A stretch of 48,471 nt of DNA. Source: Draconibacterium orientale (lineage in GTDB: Bacteria; Bacteroidota; Bacteroidia; Bacteroidales; Prolixibacteraceae). This document shows, in pieces, positions 1 through 8,421 of the stretch (positions within the stretch are counted from its first letter, which is position 1; each line of letters begins with the position of its first letter). Under the pieces are notes generated by a model that worked only from the letters and a program-made list of their open reading frames with translations, was not told the origin of the DNA and did not search any database. The position numbers and the translations under genes were made by a program. The DNA lies in contig DYSZ01000007.1 of assembly GCA_020726265.1 (NCBI GenBank), positions 1 to 48,471 of the forward strand, written 5' to 3'.

Positions 1-647
1 GCTTTGGTTTCGTCGGCCGAGATAAAATGGAGGTGAAAACCGGGGATATTCACGCCACCGACATATTCCGGGAACCAGAATCCCACCAGTGTTCCCTCCA
101 CATTTTTCCACTCAAAAACAGGTCGGTTCGCGATGGCTTCGCTGAGCGTTTTTTCGTAAGGCAATTCCTGTTTTTCGGCACTGCCGCATGTGATGCGCAA
201 AAAAGTCCCGGTAACTCTCAGCGCATAAATATAATTGGGCGACGAAAATTGTTTTTCGGCCAGCTTTTTCAGTTCCGCATAATCGGTAACCATGCCGGTT
301 TCAACCACAAAATCGGGTTGAAAAAACTTCACCACAGTAAACGGAACCAACGATTTATCGGTGGGCATTTTTACTTTTCCATAGGCAGGAAACTGGTAAA
401 CCTTGCCGTTGTTTACTATCATTTCGCCATCCAGTCCGTTGTAGGTTCCCAAACCCATGTCGCCTTTTGTTTTTACACCGGAAACGGTGAGCGTTCCGTC
501 GAAAATGCTGTTGGCCAGCGCGGTAAACAGCGAGTACTGGTAAACCCTGTCGGTGTTTTTTGTTTTTAAACCGGGCGCCGCCATTTTTTGGGTGCTGCAC
601 GAGGCAGCCAGCAATCCGGCGGCTGCAAACCATAAAATTCTATTCAT
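1..647 (-). CDS. Acetolactate decarboxylase, lipoprotein form (C-terminus beyond the window edge)
   Basis: The frame is open from the ATG at 647 to the left edge, giving 215 residues and no stop. The N-terminus is a lipoprotein signal with lipobox LAASC (Cys17). The body matches the acetolactate decarboxylase (BudA/AlsD) family: the stretch GDMGLGTYNGLDGE at about 62-75, the segment GGVNIPGFHLHF at about 197-208, and the metal-binding pair His205-x-His207. The third metal histidine of the family would fall just past the edge. The family converts 2-acetolactate to acetoin, which usually occurs in the cytosol, so the lipoprotein signal implies an exported version here. The start overlaps the end of the upstream sulfatase by 8 bp, so the two are probably co-transcribed. 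The family call is firm; the physiological role is unclear. Confidence 0.85.
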   Translation of the reverse strand, partial: MNRILWFAAAGLLAASCSTQKMAAPGLKTKNTDRVYQYSLFTALANSIFDGTLTVSGVKTKGDMGLGTYNGLDGEMIVNNGKVYQFPAYGKVKMPTDKSLVPFTVVKFFQPDFVVETGMVTDYAELKKLAEKQFSSPNYIYALRVTGTFLRITCGSAEKQELPYEKTLSEAIANRPVFEWKNVEGTLVGFWFPEYVGGVNIPGFHLHFISADETK

Positions 648-2229
648 TTTCAAGTTGTTTTAGCTGTTTTACTTCGCTTCCCCACCAGTTGTTTCCGGGG
701 TCGAAATACTCCGAAAAGAAACTCAGCCGCTGCTTTTCAAGTTTTGGCATCAGTTCGGTTTCCACTTTGCGCAAGTATTCCTTTTCCTTTAGCGCATTGT
801 ATTGCGGGTCGGGTGTCGGAAAACGGGCGCCCACTTCGTTTAAATATGCAAACAGCTTTTCGTGGAGTTCCTTTACTTTTGCGGGTTCACGCTTTGCCAG
901 GTCAGTGGTTTCGCTGATATCGTTTTTCAGGTTGTACAATTCGTCGTGCCTGTCTTCGTAATAATGAATGAGTTTCCAGTCGCCCAAACGAATAACCGAA
1001 GAAGGTTCGCCGCCCTGGTTTCCGTAATGCGGGTAGTGCCAGATCAGCGGCCTTTCAGCCATCGTCTCACCTTTCAGCAAAGGAACAAGACTTTGGCCGT
1101 CGGCGTGTTCCAGCGGTTTCAGCTGGATTCCGGCCAAATCGAGAATCGTGGGGTAAAAATCGGTTCCGGTAACCGGAGTTGTGCATTTTTGTCCGCCATT
1201 TATTCCCGGAACTTTGATAAAATATGGTTCGCGGATTCCACCTTCAAACTGGTAACCTTTTCCGGCTCGCAGGGGTAAATTTGAGGTCGATGAAGCGTCG
1301 CCGGCAGCCACACCGCCATTGTCGGAGGTAAAAATCACCACTGTATTTTCAGCTAATCCAAGCTTATCGAGCGCTTTCAGCACTTCGCCCACTGCATCGT
1401 CCATCGATTCAACCAGACCGGCATAAACCGGATGGTCCTGCACCTGACGTATGGGAAGAAAATGACCCATTTGAAAAGCAGTTGGGGCAATTCCCTGTTT
1501 CACGGCTTTGTTGCGGTATTTTGACCATTTTTCGTGTGTGGTTTCCAGCGGACCGTGCACAGCATAAAACGACAGAAGCGCAAAAAACGGCTTGTTTTTG
1601 TTGTCGTTTAAAAACTGAACTGTTTCGCGGGCCAGCCGCATTTCGAGGTTCTCACCGGCCGAACCGGCTGGCAGATTCGGGTTTTCCCACGGCGCAAAGT
1701 AACCGCCCTTCGGACTTCCCACATCCCAGCCGCCTATGTTGATGTCGAAACCGTGGTCTTCGGGCCACGAACCTTTTTCACCCAAATGCCATTTTCCTGC
1801 AAAAAAAGTGTGGTAACCGGCTGCTTTCATCGCTTCGGGCAAGGTGATGTATTCATGCGGAAGGTAGCGCACATATTCGGGAGGCAAAAGCTTGTTGAAC
1901 CGTCCGGCTTTTCGCCATTCCTCGCCGGTTGCAGCGCCAATCCAATCGGTGATGCCGTGGCGGGCGGTGAACTTACCTGTCATGATACTGGCTCGAGACG
2001 GACTGCAAACCGGGCAGGCAGCGTAGCCATCGGTAAAAATCATTCCCTCGTGTGCAATTCTGTCGATGGAGGGGGTTTCATAAAGCTTGCTTCCCGAAAT
2101 ACCCGTGTCGAAATACCCGTAATCGTCGGCCAGGATAAACAGAAAATTGAGTTTTTCGTTTTGATTTTTTTGGGGCTGGCCGGCAAGTGTGAAAGATATT
2201 AAAAGTAGCGGAATCAGAAGTGATTTCAT
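640..2229 (-). CDS. Secreted sulfatase (arylsulfatase family S1)
   Basis: Formylglycine-dependent sulfatase of about 529 residues from the ATG at 2229. The frame extends upstream to a TTG at 2250, but the ATG directly precedes a good signal peptide (KSLLIPLLLISFTLAG). The metal-binding Asp pair lies in FILADDYGY at 31-39. The modification motif CSPSR begins at Cys75, the residue converted to formylglycine, and is followed by SIMTGKFTARHG. The GKWHLGE motif is also present. Sulfatases of this group usually remove sulfate esters from polysaccharides in the periplasm or at the cell surface. It lies 160 bp downstream of a second sulfatase and overlaps the acetolactate decarboxylase. No SusCD pair is visible, so the sugar substrate cannot be assigned. 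Confidence 0.93.
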   Translation of the reverse strand: MKSLLIPLLLISFTLAGQPQKNQNEKLNFLFILADDYGYFDTGISGSKLYETPSIDRIAHEGMIFTDGYAACPVCSPSRASIMTGKFTARHGITDWIGAATGEEWRKAGRFNKLLPPEYVRYLPHEYITLPEAMKAAGYHTFFAGKWHLGEKGSWPEDHGFDINIGGWDVGSPKGGYFAPWENPNLPAGSAGENLEMRLARETVQFLNDNKNKPFFALLSFYAVHGPLETTHEKWSKYRNKAVKQGIAPTAFQMGHFLPIRQVQDHPVYAGLVESMDDAVGEVLKALDKLGLAENTVVIFTSDNGGVAAGDASSTSNLPLRAGKGYQFEGGIREPYFIKVPGINGGQKCTTPVTGTDFYPTILDLAGIQLKPLEHADGQSLVPLLKGETMAERPLIWHYPHYGNQGGEPSSVIRLGDWKLIHYYEDRHDELYNLKNDISETTDLAKREPAKVKELHEKLFAYLNEVGARFPTPDPQYNALKEKEYLRKVETELMPKLEKQRLSFFSEYFDPGNNWWGSEVKQLKQLENE

Positions 2230-2389
2230 GCAGGTTGTTTTTATAGTCAATCACTCAAAAATATCAATTTTTACCCTGAAATGAAAACCTATATTTCTCT
2301 GCTTAAAACAAGTTCCCCAGGATTTAAGCCAACATATAAAATGATAAGAAATATTTACAAAAATTTACTGGAATGGAAAGATTCTAAAA

Positions 2390-3829
2390 TTAGTTTTTCC
2401 GGCTTTCAAATGGAAAATTCGCGTTGTCAATCCGTGCCGAATTAATCAGTTCGACAAGCTCACTAACTATTTCAGGATTTTCAGCGGCTACATTGTTTTT
2501 TTCTCCAATATCTGCTGAAAGATTATGTAATCCGATTGTTGTTTTTTCGGTATTAAAAACATCATATTTTACTAATTTCCAATCACCTTTCCGTAACGCC
2601 TGCCTTCCGCCGTTTTCGTGAAATTCCCAATACAGGTATTCATGTTGTGGCTGTTCTTTTCCCAATAATGCCGACAAGTACGAAATGCCATCGGTGGTTT
2701 CAGGAACAGGCACTCCGGCTAATTCAGCTGTTGTGGGCAGAAAATCCCAGAATGCCGAAATATGGTCAGAAACAGAGCCCGCTACAATTTTGCCTTCCCA
2801 GAAAGCAATCATTGGGACACGGATACCTCCTTCATACAAATCGCGTTTATAGCCTTTCAACGAGCCGTTGCTATCAAAATAATCGGGGTCAGCACCTCCT
2901 TCTTGGTGCGGACCATTATCGGAACTGAAAATGACCAGTGTATTTTTTTCGAGCCCGAGTTCTTCGAGTTTTCCGAGAATATCGCCCACCTGTTTGTCGA
3001 GCAAGGTTACCATTGCGGCAAAAGCTGCATGGCTTTCGGGCTGGGTTCCGTACGTACCTTCGCGAAAACCAGCACTTCCGGGTTCGACTCCTTTAAATTC
3101 CTTTTCGGGTAGAAATTTTCCACGGAATTCGGCCAGATTTTTTTCGGGTAGTAAAAGTTCAGCGTGTGGAATTACGTTCGGATAAAACAGGAAAAACGGC
3201 TTGTCCTTGTTTTTTTCGATGAATTGCAGTGCCCGCTGGTGAATCAGGTGCGGGGCATATACCTCAAATTTGTCACCGCTGTTTTCCGGAATTTCGACTT
3301 TCAATCTGTTGTCCCACAAATGGCCGGGATAATAATTGTGGGCCATACGCTGACAATTGTAACCATAAAATTCATCGAAACCCTGCTGGTTGGGATCGCC
3401 TTCAGAGCCCGGATATCCTAACCCCCACTTTCCAAAAGCGCCGGTAATATATCCTGCCCGTTTCAGCAGTTCGGCCACAGTGATTTCGGTGTCTGCCATG
3501 GGAAACTGGCCTTCGGGTTGCCACTCCTGGTTTCCGCGAATGGCAGTATGTCCGGTGTGTTTACCTGTCATCACCGAACAACGCGAAGGCGCACAAACCG
3601 ATGTTCCCGAATAATGTTGGGTGAAACGCATTCCTCCGGCAGCCATTTTGTCGAGGTTTGGTGTTTGAAAATGCTTTTGCCCGTAGCAGCTTAAATCGCC
3701 GTAACCAAGGTCGTCGGCAAGAATAAAAATGATGTTGGGTTTTGCTAAACTTGTTGTTTTTGTAGGTTGATGATTACAGGCAAACAATACAAAAACGGCA
3801 AGCGTGACTGTTAAAAATTTTTTCATCAT
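2390..3829 (-). CDS. Sulfatase lipoprotein (arylsulfatase family S1)
   Basis: A 479-residue sulfatase with a lipoprotein-type N-terminus (lipobox ending at Cys18, VLFAC). Metal ligands are in FILADDLGYGD at 35-45. The CAPSR motif places the formylglycine Cys at 79, followed by CSVMTGKHTGHTAIRGN. It also has GKWGLGYPGSEGDP and SSDNGPH. Two adjacent ATG codons (3829 and 3826) could start translation. It differs clearly from the neighbouring sulfatase, so the two probably act on different sulfate esters. The organisation suggests it is first in a minus-strand group with the sulfatase at 640-2229. The maturation enzyme (FGE or anSME) is not in this window. Confidence 0.93.
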   Translation of the reverse strand: MMKKFLTVTLAVFVLFACNHQPTKTTSLAKPNIIFILADDLGYGDLSCYGQKHFQTPNLDKMAAGGMRFTQHYSGTSVCAPSRCSVMTGKHTGHTAIRGNQEWQPEGQFPMADTEITVAELLKRAGYITGAFGKWGLGYPGSEGDPNQQGFDEFYGYNCQRMAHNYYPGHLWDNRLKVEIPENSGDKFEVYAPHLIHQRALQFIEKNKDKPFFLFYPNVIPHAELLLPEKNLAEFRGKFLPEKEFKGVEPGSAGFREGTYGTQPESHAAFAAMVTLLDKQVGDILGKLEELGLEKNTLVIFSSDNGPHQEGGADPDYFDSNGSLKGYKRDLYEGGIRVPMIAFWEGKIVAGSVSDHISAFWDFLPTTAELAGVPVPETTDGISYLSALLGKEQPQHEYLYWEFHENGGRQALRKGDWKLVKYDVFNTEKTTIGLHNLSADIGEKNNVAAENPEIVSELVELINSARIDNANFPFESRKN

Positions 3830-3924
3830 CAGGTTTGTTTTTCAGGTAAAACCAAAGGTAAAAAAGAAAATCAGACAAGGTAATTTTGCCTGATTTTAAT
3901 ATTAAAATACGATGCAAGAAAAAA

Positions 3925-3975
3925 TTATAACCAGCCAAAACTACTTAAAAAAAGAGTCATTTGAGCTGGTTATAA
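3925..3975 (-). terminator. Rho-independent terminator after the HAD hydrolase gene
   Basis: Perfect 11-bp inverted repeat, TTATAACCAGC at 3925-3935 and GCTGGTTATAA at 3965-3975. On the minus strand it is followed by ATTTTTTC. It lies 31 bp beyond the stop of the 4006-4782 gene. Confidence 0.75.
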
Positions 3976-4005
3976 ATAATCAAAATTCCTGTATTAATCT
4001 GTTTT

Positions 4006-4782
4006 TCAGAATCTGATGAATTTCTCAAACAAGGTATTCAATCCCTCTATTCCTCCGATTTCTTCCAAATCTTCCACTACAAAATCGGCTCCGGCTTCTT
4101 CGAGTTCTTTGCGGTTGTTTTCGCGGGCAATGCCGAGTGTCAATCCGAATTTTCCTTTTTTCCCGGCCTGAACGCCCGAAACCGCATCTTCAACCACAAT
4201 TGCGTCAGCGTATTTTACCCCGAAAATATCGCATGCAGTGGTAAAAATATCGGGTTCGGGTTTGCCGTGCAGTCCAAGTTCAGATGAAACAACACCATCA
4301 ACCCGGGCATCAAAAATATCGAGCAGGTCAACCCTTTCAAGCACCGGTTTACAGTTTTTGCTCGACGACGCCACGCCCAGTTTTATCCCGGCCTTTTTCA
4401 ATTCGTGCAAAAGCGCCACTGTTGAAGAGTAAACCTTGACACCTTCTATCTCAAGTACTTCGTTAAAAGCAAAATTCTTCCGATTGCCAAGCCCGCAAAT
4501 GGTTTCGGTTCCGGAAGCATCGGAAGGGTCACCAAATGGAATATCTATTCCGCGAGAGTCAAGAAACGACTGCACGCCTTTGTAGCGGGGCTTTCCGTCT
4601 ACATACGGAAGATAGTCGCCTGCATGGGTAAATTCCACAAACGGTTCCCCGTGCTCTTTTTCCCTTTTCCGCAGGTATTCGTCGAACATCTTTTTCCAGG
4701 CGGCTGCGTGGGTAAGCGCGGTTTTGGTGATCACACCATCCATATCGAAAACCACGGCTTTAAATTTCAGATTTGTGCTCAT
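4006..4782 (-). CDS. Beta-phosphoglucomutase-like HAD hydrolase
   Basis: 258-residue HAD-superfamily protein. Motif I is VVFDMDGVIT with nucleophile Asp13 and general acid Asp15. The cap domain follows (AAAWKKMFDEYL onward). Motif II is GVASSSKN and motif III/IV is IVVEDAVSGVQAG. The layout, including the cap-domain stretch YVDGKPRYKGVQSFL, fits the beta-phosphoglucomutase group, which interconverts beta-glucose-1-phosphate and glucose-6-phosphate, often after phosphorolysis of maltose or trehalose. No sugar phosphorylase gene lies next to it, so the exact substrate is inferred only from the family. It stands alone, with its own terminator downstream. Confidence 0.85.
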   Translation of the reverse strand: MSTNLKFKAVVFDMDGVITKTALTHAAAWKKMFDEYLRKREKEHGEPFVEFTHAGDYLPYVDGKPRYKGVQSFLDSRGIDIPFGDPSDASGTETICGLGNRKNFAFNEVLEIEGVKVYSSTVALLHELKKAGIKLGVASSSKNCKPVLERVDLLDIFDARVDGVVSSELGLHGKPEPDIFTTACDIFGVKYADAIVVEDAVSGVQAGKKGKFGLTLGIARENNRKELEEAGADFVVEDLEEIGGIEGLNTLFEKFIRF

Positions 4783-4932
4783 AACTTCGAATTTTTGTAC
4801 AAATTAAAGAATTGATGCCATAAATTCACAGATTGAAAAAATTATTTAAAAATCGTCGGTTGAGTTACAGATTGTTCTTTTCGTTGCCAAAAACATTATT
4901 GAAAAACTCAGCGAATCAAAATCTGTTAACTT

Positions 4933-4947
4933 GCCTGCGGCAGGCAG
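4933..4947. repeat. Short GCCTGC/GCAGGC palindrome
   Basis: GCCTGC-G-GCAGGC plus a further AGG, in the 240-bp spacer between the HAD gene and trpS. Similar GC-rich palindromes are scattered between genes in many Bacteroidota, as far as I recall. The rest of the spacer holds only the trpS terminator. Confidence 0.4.
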
Positions 4948-4976
4948 GTCAGTGGCTTAAAAATCTTCACGAAAAA

Positions 4977-4996
4977 GGCCAGGCAACAGCCCGGCC
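4977..4996 (-). terminator. Terminator of trpS
   Basis: On the minus strand, GGCC-G-GGC-TGTT-GCC-T-GGCC forms a hairpin followed by TTTTTC. It begins 28 bp beyond the trpS stop codon. Confidence 0.7.
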
Positions 4997-5024
4997 AAAA
5001 TCATATGGGGTATGATGCTTTTTG

Positions 5025-6026
5025 TTAGAAAAGCCTTTTGAATCCGATAACGTCTTTTACTTCCTGCAACGTTCTGGAAGCTGATTCGCGTGCCTTCTCA
5101 GCACCCAGTTTTGCCACCTTGCCAAGATACGCCTCATTTTTCAGATTTTCGATAATCCTCTCGCGAATGGGTGCAGTGTAAGCAATTATATCTTCGGCCA
5201 ATTGTTTTTTCAGGTCGCCGTAACGAATTTCGCAATTGTTGTACAACGCATCGAAATGAGCCACAGTATTGGGTGTTGAAACAATTTTCAGCAAAGTGAA
5301 AATATTTTCCACCGGTTCTGATTTTGGCTGATTGGGTTCGGTGGGCCCTGAGTCGGTAACCGCCCGCATCACTTTTTTGCGAATATCTTTCGGGTCTTCG
5401 TACAGGTTAATCGCGTTACCTTCTGACTTGCCCATTTTACCACTGCCATCCAGCCCCGGCACTTTTAACATGTCTTTTCCATCGAAAGTGTAAGGTTTCG
5501 GAAGCGGAAAAACTTCGGTTTTGTACATGAAATTGAAACGCTGTGCAAATTTCCGCGCCATTTCGAGGTTTTGCTCCTGGTCCTTTCCAACCGGTACAAA
5601 ATTGGCTTTGTGTATCAGAATATCGGCAGCCATCAGCACCGGATAAGTAAGCAAACCGACATTTACATTGTCGGGTTGCTGACGGGCTTTATCTTTAAAC
5701 GAAGTAGTCCGTTCAAGCTCGCCTAAATAAGCATTCATATTCAGAAAAGCGTACAGTTCCGAAACTTCAGGAACATCGCTCTGGATAAAAATCGTTGCTT
5801 TTTCAGGGTCGATTCCACAGGCAAGGTACTCGGCCAGAACCTGTTTCACACCAGCCTGCAGATTTTCGGGGGTCGGATGGGTTGTGAGCGAATGAATATC
5901 GGCAATAAAAAAGAAGCAGTTGTAATCGTGCTGCATTTTTACAAAACTGCGCACCGCCCCGAAATAGTTGCCAAGGTGTAAAAACCCAGTGGGGCGAATT
6001 CCGCTTAAAACGGTTTGTTTGTTCAT
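5025..6026 (-). CDS. trpS: Tryptophanyl-tRNA synthetase
   Basis: 333 residues, the usual bacterial length. The class I signatures are present: HLGN (HIGH motif, 17-20) after GIRPTG, and KMGKS (KMSKS motif, 197-201) within DGSGKMGKSEGN. The body shows typical TrpS stretches such as HSLTTHPTPENL and TYPVLMAADILIHK. It charges tRNA-Trp in the cytosol. The gene is single, with its own terminator, and is transcribed away from the hicBA pair. It lies about 0.9 kb from trpB2, which carries a Trp-codon leader on the other strand. Confidence 0.97.
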   Translation of the reverse strand: MNKQTVLSGIRPTGFLHLGNYFGAVRSFVKMQHDYNCFFFIADIHSLTTHPTPENLQAGVKQVLAEYLACGIDPEKATIFIQSDVPEVSELYAFLNMNAYLGELERTTSFKDKARQQPDNVNVGLLTYPVLMAADILIHKANFVPVGKDQEQNLEMARKFAQRFNFMYKTEVFPLPKPYTFDGKDMLKVPGLDGSGKMGKSEGNAINLYEDPKDIRKKVMRAVTDSGPTEPNQPKSEPVENIFTLLKIVSTPNTVAHFDALYNNCEIRYGDLKKQLAEDIIAYTAPIRERIIENLKNEAYLGKVAKLGAEKARESASRTLQEVKDVIGFKRLF

Positions 6027-6231
6027 CTTAAATTTCTGTTTTTAAACACGCTGCAAAAATAGGCATTCAAGCGGAATGGCAAAACAGTTATTTTCATTTA
6101 GAGGCGATTAAAAAAATAGCGTGGCTAACCGGCTGATTATCTGACCCTCAATTTGTTTATTTTGAAGATCATTGACTTTTCACTTTTGCTACTTCTATTG
6201 TTTTTCGTAGATTTACCATAAATAATTAAAA

Positions 6232-6444
6232 ATGAAAGCAATCAAATATGTTGTTTATAAAGAAGGGAAATACTTTGTTTCACAATGCCTGAACGTTGAT
6301 GTTTCAAGCTTTGGGAAATCAATTCAGGAAGCTATTGACAACCTGAACGAAGCACTTGCATTATATTTCGAAGAGCTTGGTTCACAGGTTGAAATTCCTG
6401 TTATAAATGAAACACTTCTTGGCGAAATCTACATCAATGTCTAA
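6232..6444 (+). CDS. hicB: HicB-family antitoxin (short form)
   Basis: 70 residues with the partial-RNase-H-like fold typical of HicB: YVVYKEGKYFVSQCLNVDVSSFGKS, then IQEAIDNLNEALALYFEE. It ends right after this core, so it lacks the C-terminal helix-turn-helix or ribbon-helix-helix domain that lets many HicB proteins repress their own operon. The antitoxin gene comes first and its stop overlaps the start of the toxin by 8 bp (ATGTCTAA), which implies coupled translation. Confidence 0.85.
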   Translation: MKAIKYVVYKEGKYFVSQCLNVDVSSFGKSIQEAIDNLNEALALYFEELGSQVEIPVINETLLGEIYINV

Positions 6445-6643
6445 ATTACCATCCTCAAAACAAATTATAACAACATTGCTTAACAATGGATTCATGCACG
6501 TATCACAACGTGGAAGTCATGCTAAATATAAAAAAGGTAACAGGACTGTTATTGTGCCATCGCCTAAAAAAGAAATTCCAATAGGAACACTGAGATCCAT
6601 TATCAGACAATCTGGTTTGACGCAAGAAGATTTTAACAGGTAA
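6437..6643 (+). CDS. hicA: HicA-family mRNA interferase toxin
   Basis: 68 residues. I chose the ATG at 6437, overlapping the hicB stop, rather than an in-frame ATG at 6407, because the family fold begins with SKLPSSKQIITTLLNNGF. The double-stranded-RNA-binding-like fold and the catalytic His are visible in SQRGSHAKYKKGNRTVIVP, followed by KKEIPIGTLRSIIRQSGL. HicA toxins cleave mRNA when released from HicB. The antitoxin-first order differs from the usual toxin-first hicAB operon. Confidence 0.88.
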   Translation: MSKLPSSKQIITTLLNNGFMHVSQRGSHAKYKKGNRTVIVPSPKKEIPIGTLRSIIRQSGLTQEDFNR

Positions 6644-6670
6644 ATTATAAAAAACAGGTACTTAAACGGA

Positions 6671-6698
6671 TTGTCATAAAAAAATAGTATTAGTTTTA
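6671..6698 (+). promoter_or_regulatory. Possible promoter of the trpB2 leader transcript
   Basis: A TTGT at 6671 and TAGTTTTA at 6691-6698 resemble the Bacteroidota -33 TTTG and -7 TAnnTTTG elements with a spacing of 16 bp. Transcription would start near 6703, about 17 nt before the leader-peptide ATG. Both elements are one base off consensus, so this is tentative. Confidence 0.35.
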
Positions 6699-6719
6699 CG
6701 TGCTGAATTTTAGAGAGAT

Positions 6720-6809
6720 ATGTACAAAGAACCTTTATACGGAAAAGAATGGGCCTGGCGCAACGTAAAAATGGAAGCGCGAGAACTACATATTGTTTTG
6801 CGGTCGTGA
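6720..6809 (+). CDS. Putative Trp leader peptide (29 residues)
   Basis: A short reading frame starts with ATG at 6720 and stops with TGA at 6807-6809. It encodes 29 residues containing Trp-Ala-Trp at positions 11-13 (TGG at 6750 and 6756) within GKEWAWRN. It ends 7 bp before a terminator hairpin and 121 bp before trpB2. Two Trp codons in a 29-residue frame next to a tryptophan gene fits a ribosome-mediated attenuator. A 1:2-type stem can be drawn between GGCCT (6752-6756) plus CGCAA (6759-6763) and TTGCG (6798-6802) plus AGGCC (6809-6813). I could not draw a convincing antiterminator. The peptide is probably only a sensor. Confidence 0.6.
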   Translation: MYKEPLYGKEWAWRNVKMEARELHIVLRS

Positions 6810-6816
6810 GGCCGGG

Positions 6817-6854
6817 AAAAGGGATTTACTGCGTGTATGCGGGAAGTCCCTTTT
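6817..6854 (+). terminator. Candidate attenuator terminator before trpB2
   Basis: AAAAGGGATTT (6817-6827) pairs with AAGTCCCTTTT (6844-6854) over 11 bp with one G-T pair, followed by a T-run. It sits between the Trp-containing leader frame and trpB2 and reads on the plus strand, so it would stop transcription before trpB2 when tryptophan is plentiful. Confidence 0.65.
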
Positions 6855-6930
6855 TTATTTCAGATTTTGAGATAAGAGTAATGAGTATTGAGATTAAAAA
6901 ATATTAAACATTAACCAAAAATTACAAATC

Positions 6931-8307
6931 ATGACAAGAATAAAAAAGATTTTTCTCGACGAATCGGAGATGCCAAAACAGTGGTACAACATTGCACCCG
7001 ATCTGCCAACCCCGTTAAACCCGCCACTGGGCCCCGGCGGAGTACCCGTGACACCCGAAATGCTGGCTCCTGTTTTCCCGATGAACCTGATTGAACAGGA
7101 AGTAAGCCAGGAACGTTGGATAGACATTCCAACACCAATCAGTGATATTCTGAAACAGTGGCGTCCAAGTCCGCTGATTCGTGCTTACGAACTTGAAGCA
7201 GCGCTGGGAACACCGGCAAAAATCTATTACAAAAACGAAAGTGTTTCTCCTGCCGGAAGTCACAAACCCAATACTGCCGTTGCCCAGGCTTGGTACAACA
7301 AACAATTCGGTATCAAAAAGCTGACTACCGAAACCGGTGCCGGACAGTGGGGTTCAGCGCTTTCTTACGCCTGTGCTCAGTTGGGCGGTATCGAATGTAA
7401 AGTTTTTATGGTACGCGTAAGTTTCGACCAGAAACCTTTTCGCAAGATGATGATGGAAACTTGGGGAGGTACCTGTATTTCGAGTCCAAGCATGGAAACA
7501 AAAGCCGGCCGCGATATTCTTGCCGAATTTCCCGATACTCCGGGTAGCTTGGGAATTGCCATTTCGGAAGCTGTTGAAGCTGCCGTTACCGACCCAACAG
7601 GAGGAACACGTTACTCGCTGGGTTCGGTGCTCAACCACGTGATGCTGCACCAAACAATTATTGGGTTGGAAGCCAAAAAACAGCTTGCAAAAGTGGGCAT
7701 TAAAAACCCTGATATTGTAATTGGTTGCTGTGGTGGTGGCAGTAACTTCGCCGGTATTTCATTTCCGTTTATGTACGAAAAAATTCATGGTGCCGATATT
7801 CAGATCATTGGTGCCGAACCATTTAGCTGCCCCACTTTAACCAAAGCTCCGTTTATTTACGACCACGGCGATGTGGCACAAATGACACCGCTTTTGGCAA
7901 TGAACAGTCTGGGACACAACTTTGTCCCCGCTCCGATTCATGCCGGTGGATTGCGATACCACGGAATGGCGCCACTGGTAAGCGCCGCCCTGCGCGACGG
8001 TTTAATGGAAGCCCAGGCAATTCACCAAAGCGAATGTTTCGAGGCTGGTTTGTTATTTTCGAAAACCGAAGGAATTATTCCAGCACCGGAAACCACACAC
8101 GCCATTGCAGTTGCTATTCGCGAAGCCAAAAAAGCAAAGGAAGAAGGCAAGGAAAAAGTGATTCTTTTTAACTTCAGCGGACATGGTTTGATGGATTTGG
8201 TTGGATACAACAAATACCTGAACGGAGAATTAAATGACTACGAATATCCGGAAGAAGAAATTGCCAGGAATTTGAAGAAACTGGAAGGGTATCCGATGCC
8301 AAGATAA
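6931..8307 (+). CDS. trpB2: Tryptophan synthase beta chain, TrpB2 type
   Basis: 458 residues, longer than TrpB1 (about 400) and typical of TrpB2, with the extended N-terminus ([29 protein letters not shown]). The PLP lysine is Lys112 in AGSHKPNTA. The glycine-rich phosphate loop [10 protein letters not shown] is at about 268-277. TrpB2 enzymes make tryptophan from indole and serine in the cytosol, often independently of TrpA. No other trp biosynthesis gene is nearby. A leader peptide with a Trp-Ala-Trp run and a terminator hairpin precede it, so expression probably depends on the charging of tRNA-Trp. Confidence 0.95.
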   Translation: MTRIKKIFLDESEMPKQWYNIAPDLPTPLNPPLGPGGVPVTPEMLAPVFPMNLIEQEVSQERWIDIPTPISDILKQWRPSPLIRAYELEAALGTPAKIYYKNESVSPAGSHKPNTAVAQAWYNKQFGIKKLTTETGAGQWGSALSYACAQLGGIECKVFMVRVSFDQKPFRKMMMETWGGTCISSPSMETKAGRDILAEFPDTPGSLGIAISEAVEAAVTDPTGGTRYSLGSVLNHVMLHQTIIGLEAKKQLAKVGIKNPDIVIGCCGGGSNFAGISFPFMYEKIHGADIQIIGAEPFSCPTLTKAPFIYDHGDVAQMTPLLAMNSLGHNFVPAPIHAGGLRYHGMAPLVSAALRDGLMEAQAIHQSECFEAGLLFSKTEGIIPAPETTHAIAVAIREAKKAKEEGKEKVILFNFSGHGLMDLVGYNKYLNGELNDYEYPEEEIARNLKKLEGYPMPR

Positions 8308-8308
8308 A

Positions 8309-8340
8309 GCCCCCTCCCGGCCTCCCCCGAAGGGGAGGAG
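8309..8340. repeat. GC-rich intergenic palindrome (CTCCCC/GGGGAG)
   Basis: CTCCCCCGAAGGGGAG within a C-rich stretch right after the trpB2 stop. Very similar elements recur between genes in many Bacteroidota genomes, as I recall; only one copy is visible here. Confidence 0.45.
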
Positions 8341-8344
8341 TTAG

Positions 8345-8383
8345 AAAAACGTGCTGCAAATTTGGGTTTGCTGCACGTTTTTG
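8345..8383. terminator. Bidirectional terminator between trpB2 and the lipoate ligase gene
   Basis: AAAAACGTGC pairs with GCACGTTTTT, and inside it GCAAA pairs with TTTGC across a T-T mismatch. A-runs and T-runs flank the stem on both strands, so it can serve both convergent genes. Confidence 0.8.
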
Positions 8384-8421
8384 TTTTGTATTGAGTACTG
8401 TGGTTATTCGTTCACCTATTA

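Noticed and set aside
27-569. Long plus-strand frame at the left edge (180 codons)
   Set aside because: It lies opposite the acetolactate decarboxylase, whose minus-strand translation matches the family throughout. The plus-strand protein has no recognisable motif.
862-1278. Plus-strand frame opposite the first sulfatase
   Set aside because: The sulfatase covers it with clear motifs. This frame is a by-product of the codon use on the other strand.
5025-8307. A trp biosynthesis operon
   Set aside because: Only trpS and trpB2 are present, on opposite strands, with hicBA between them. No trpA, C, D, E or F is visible.
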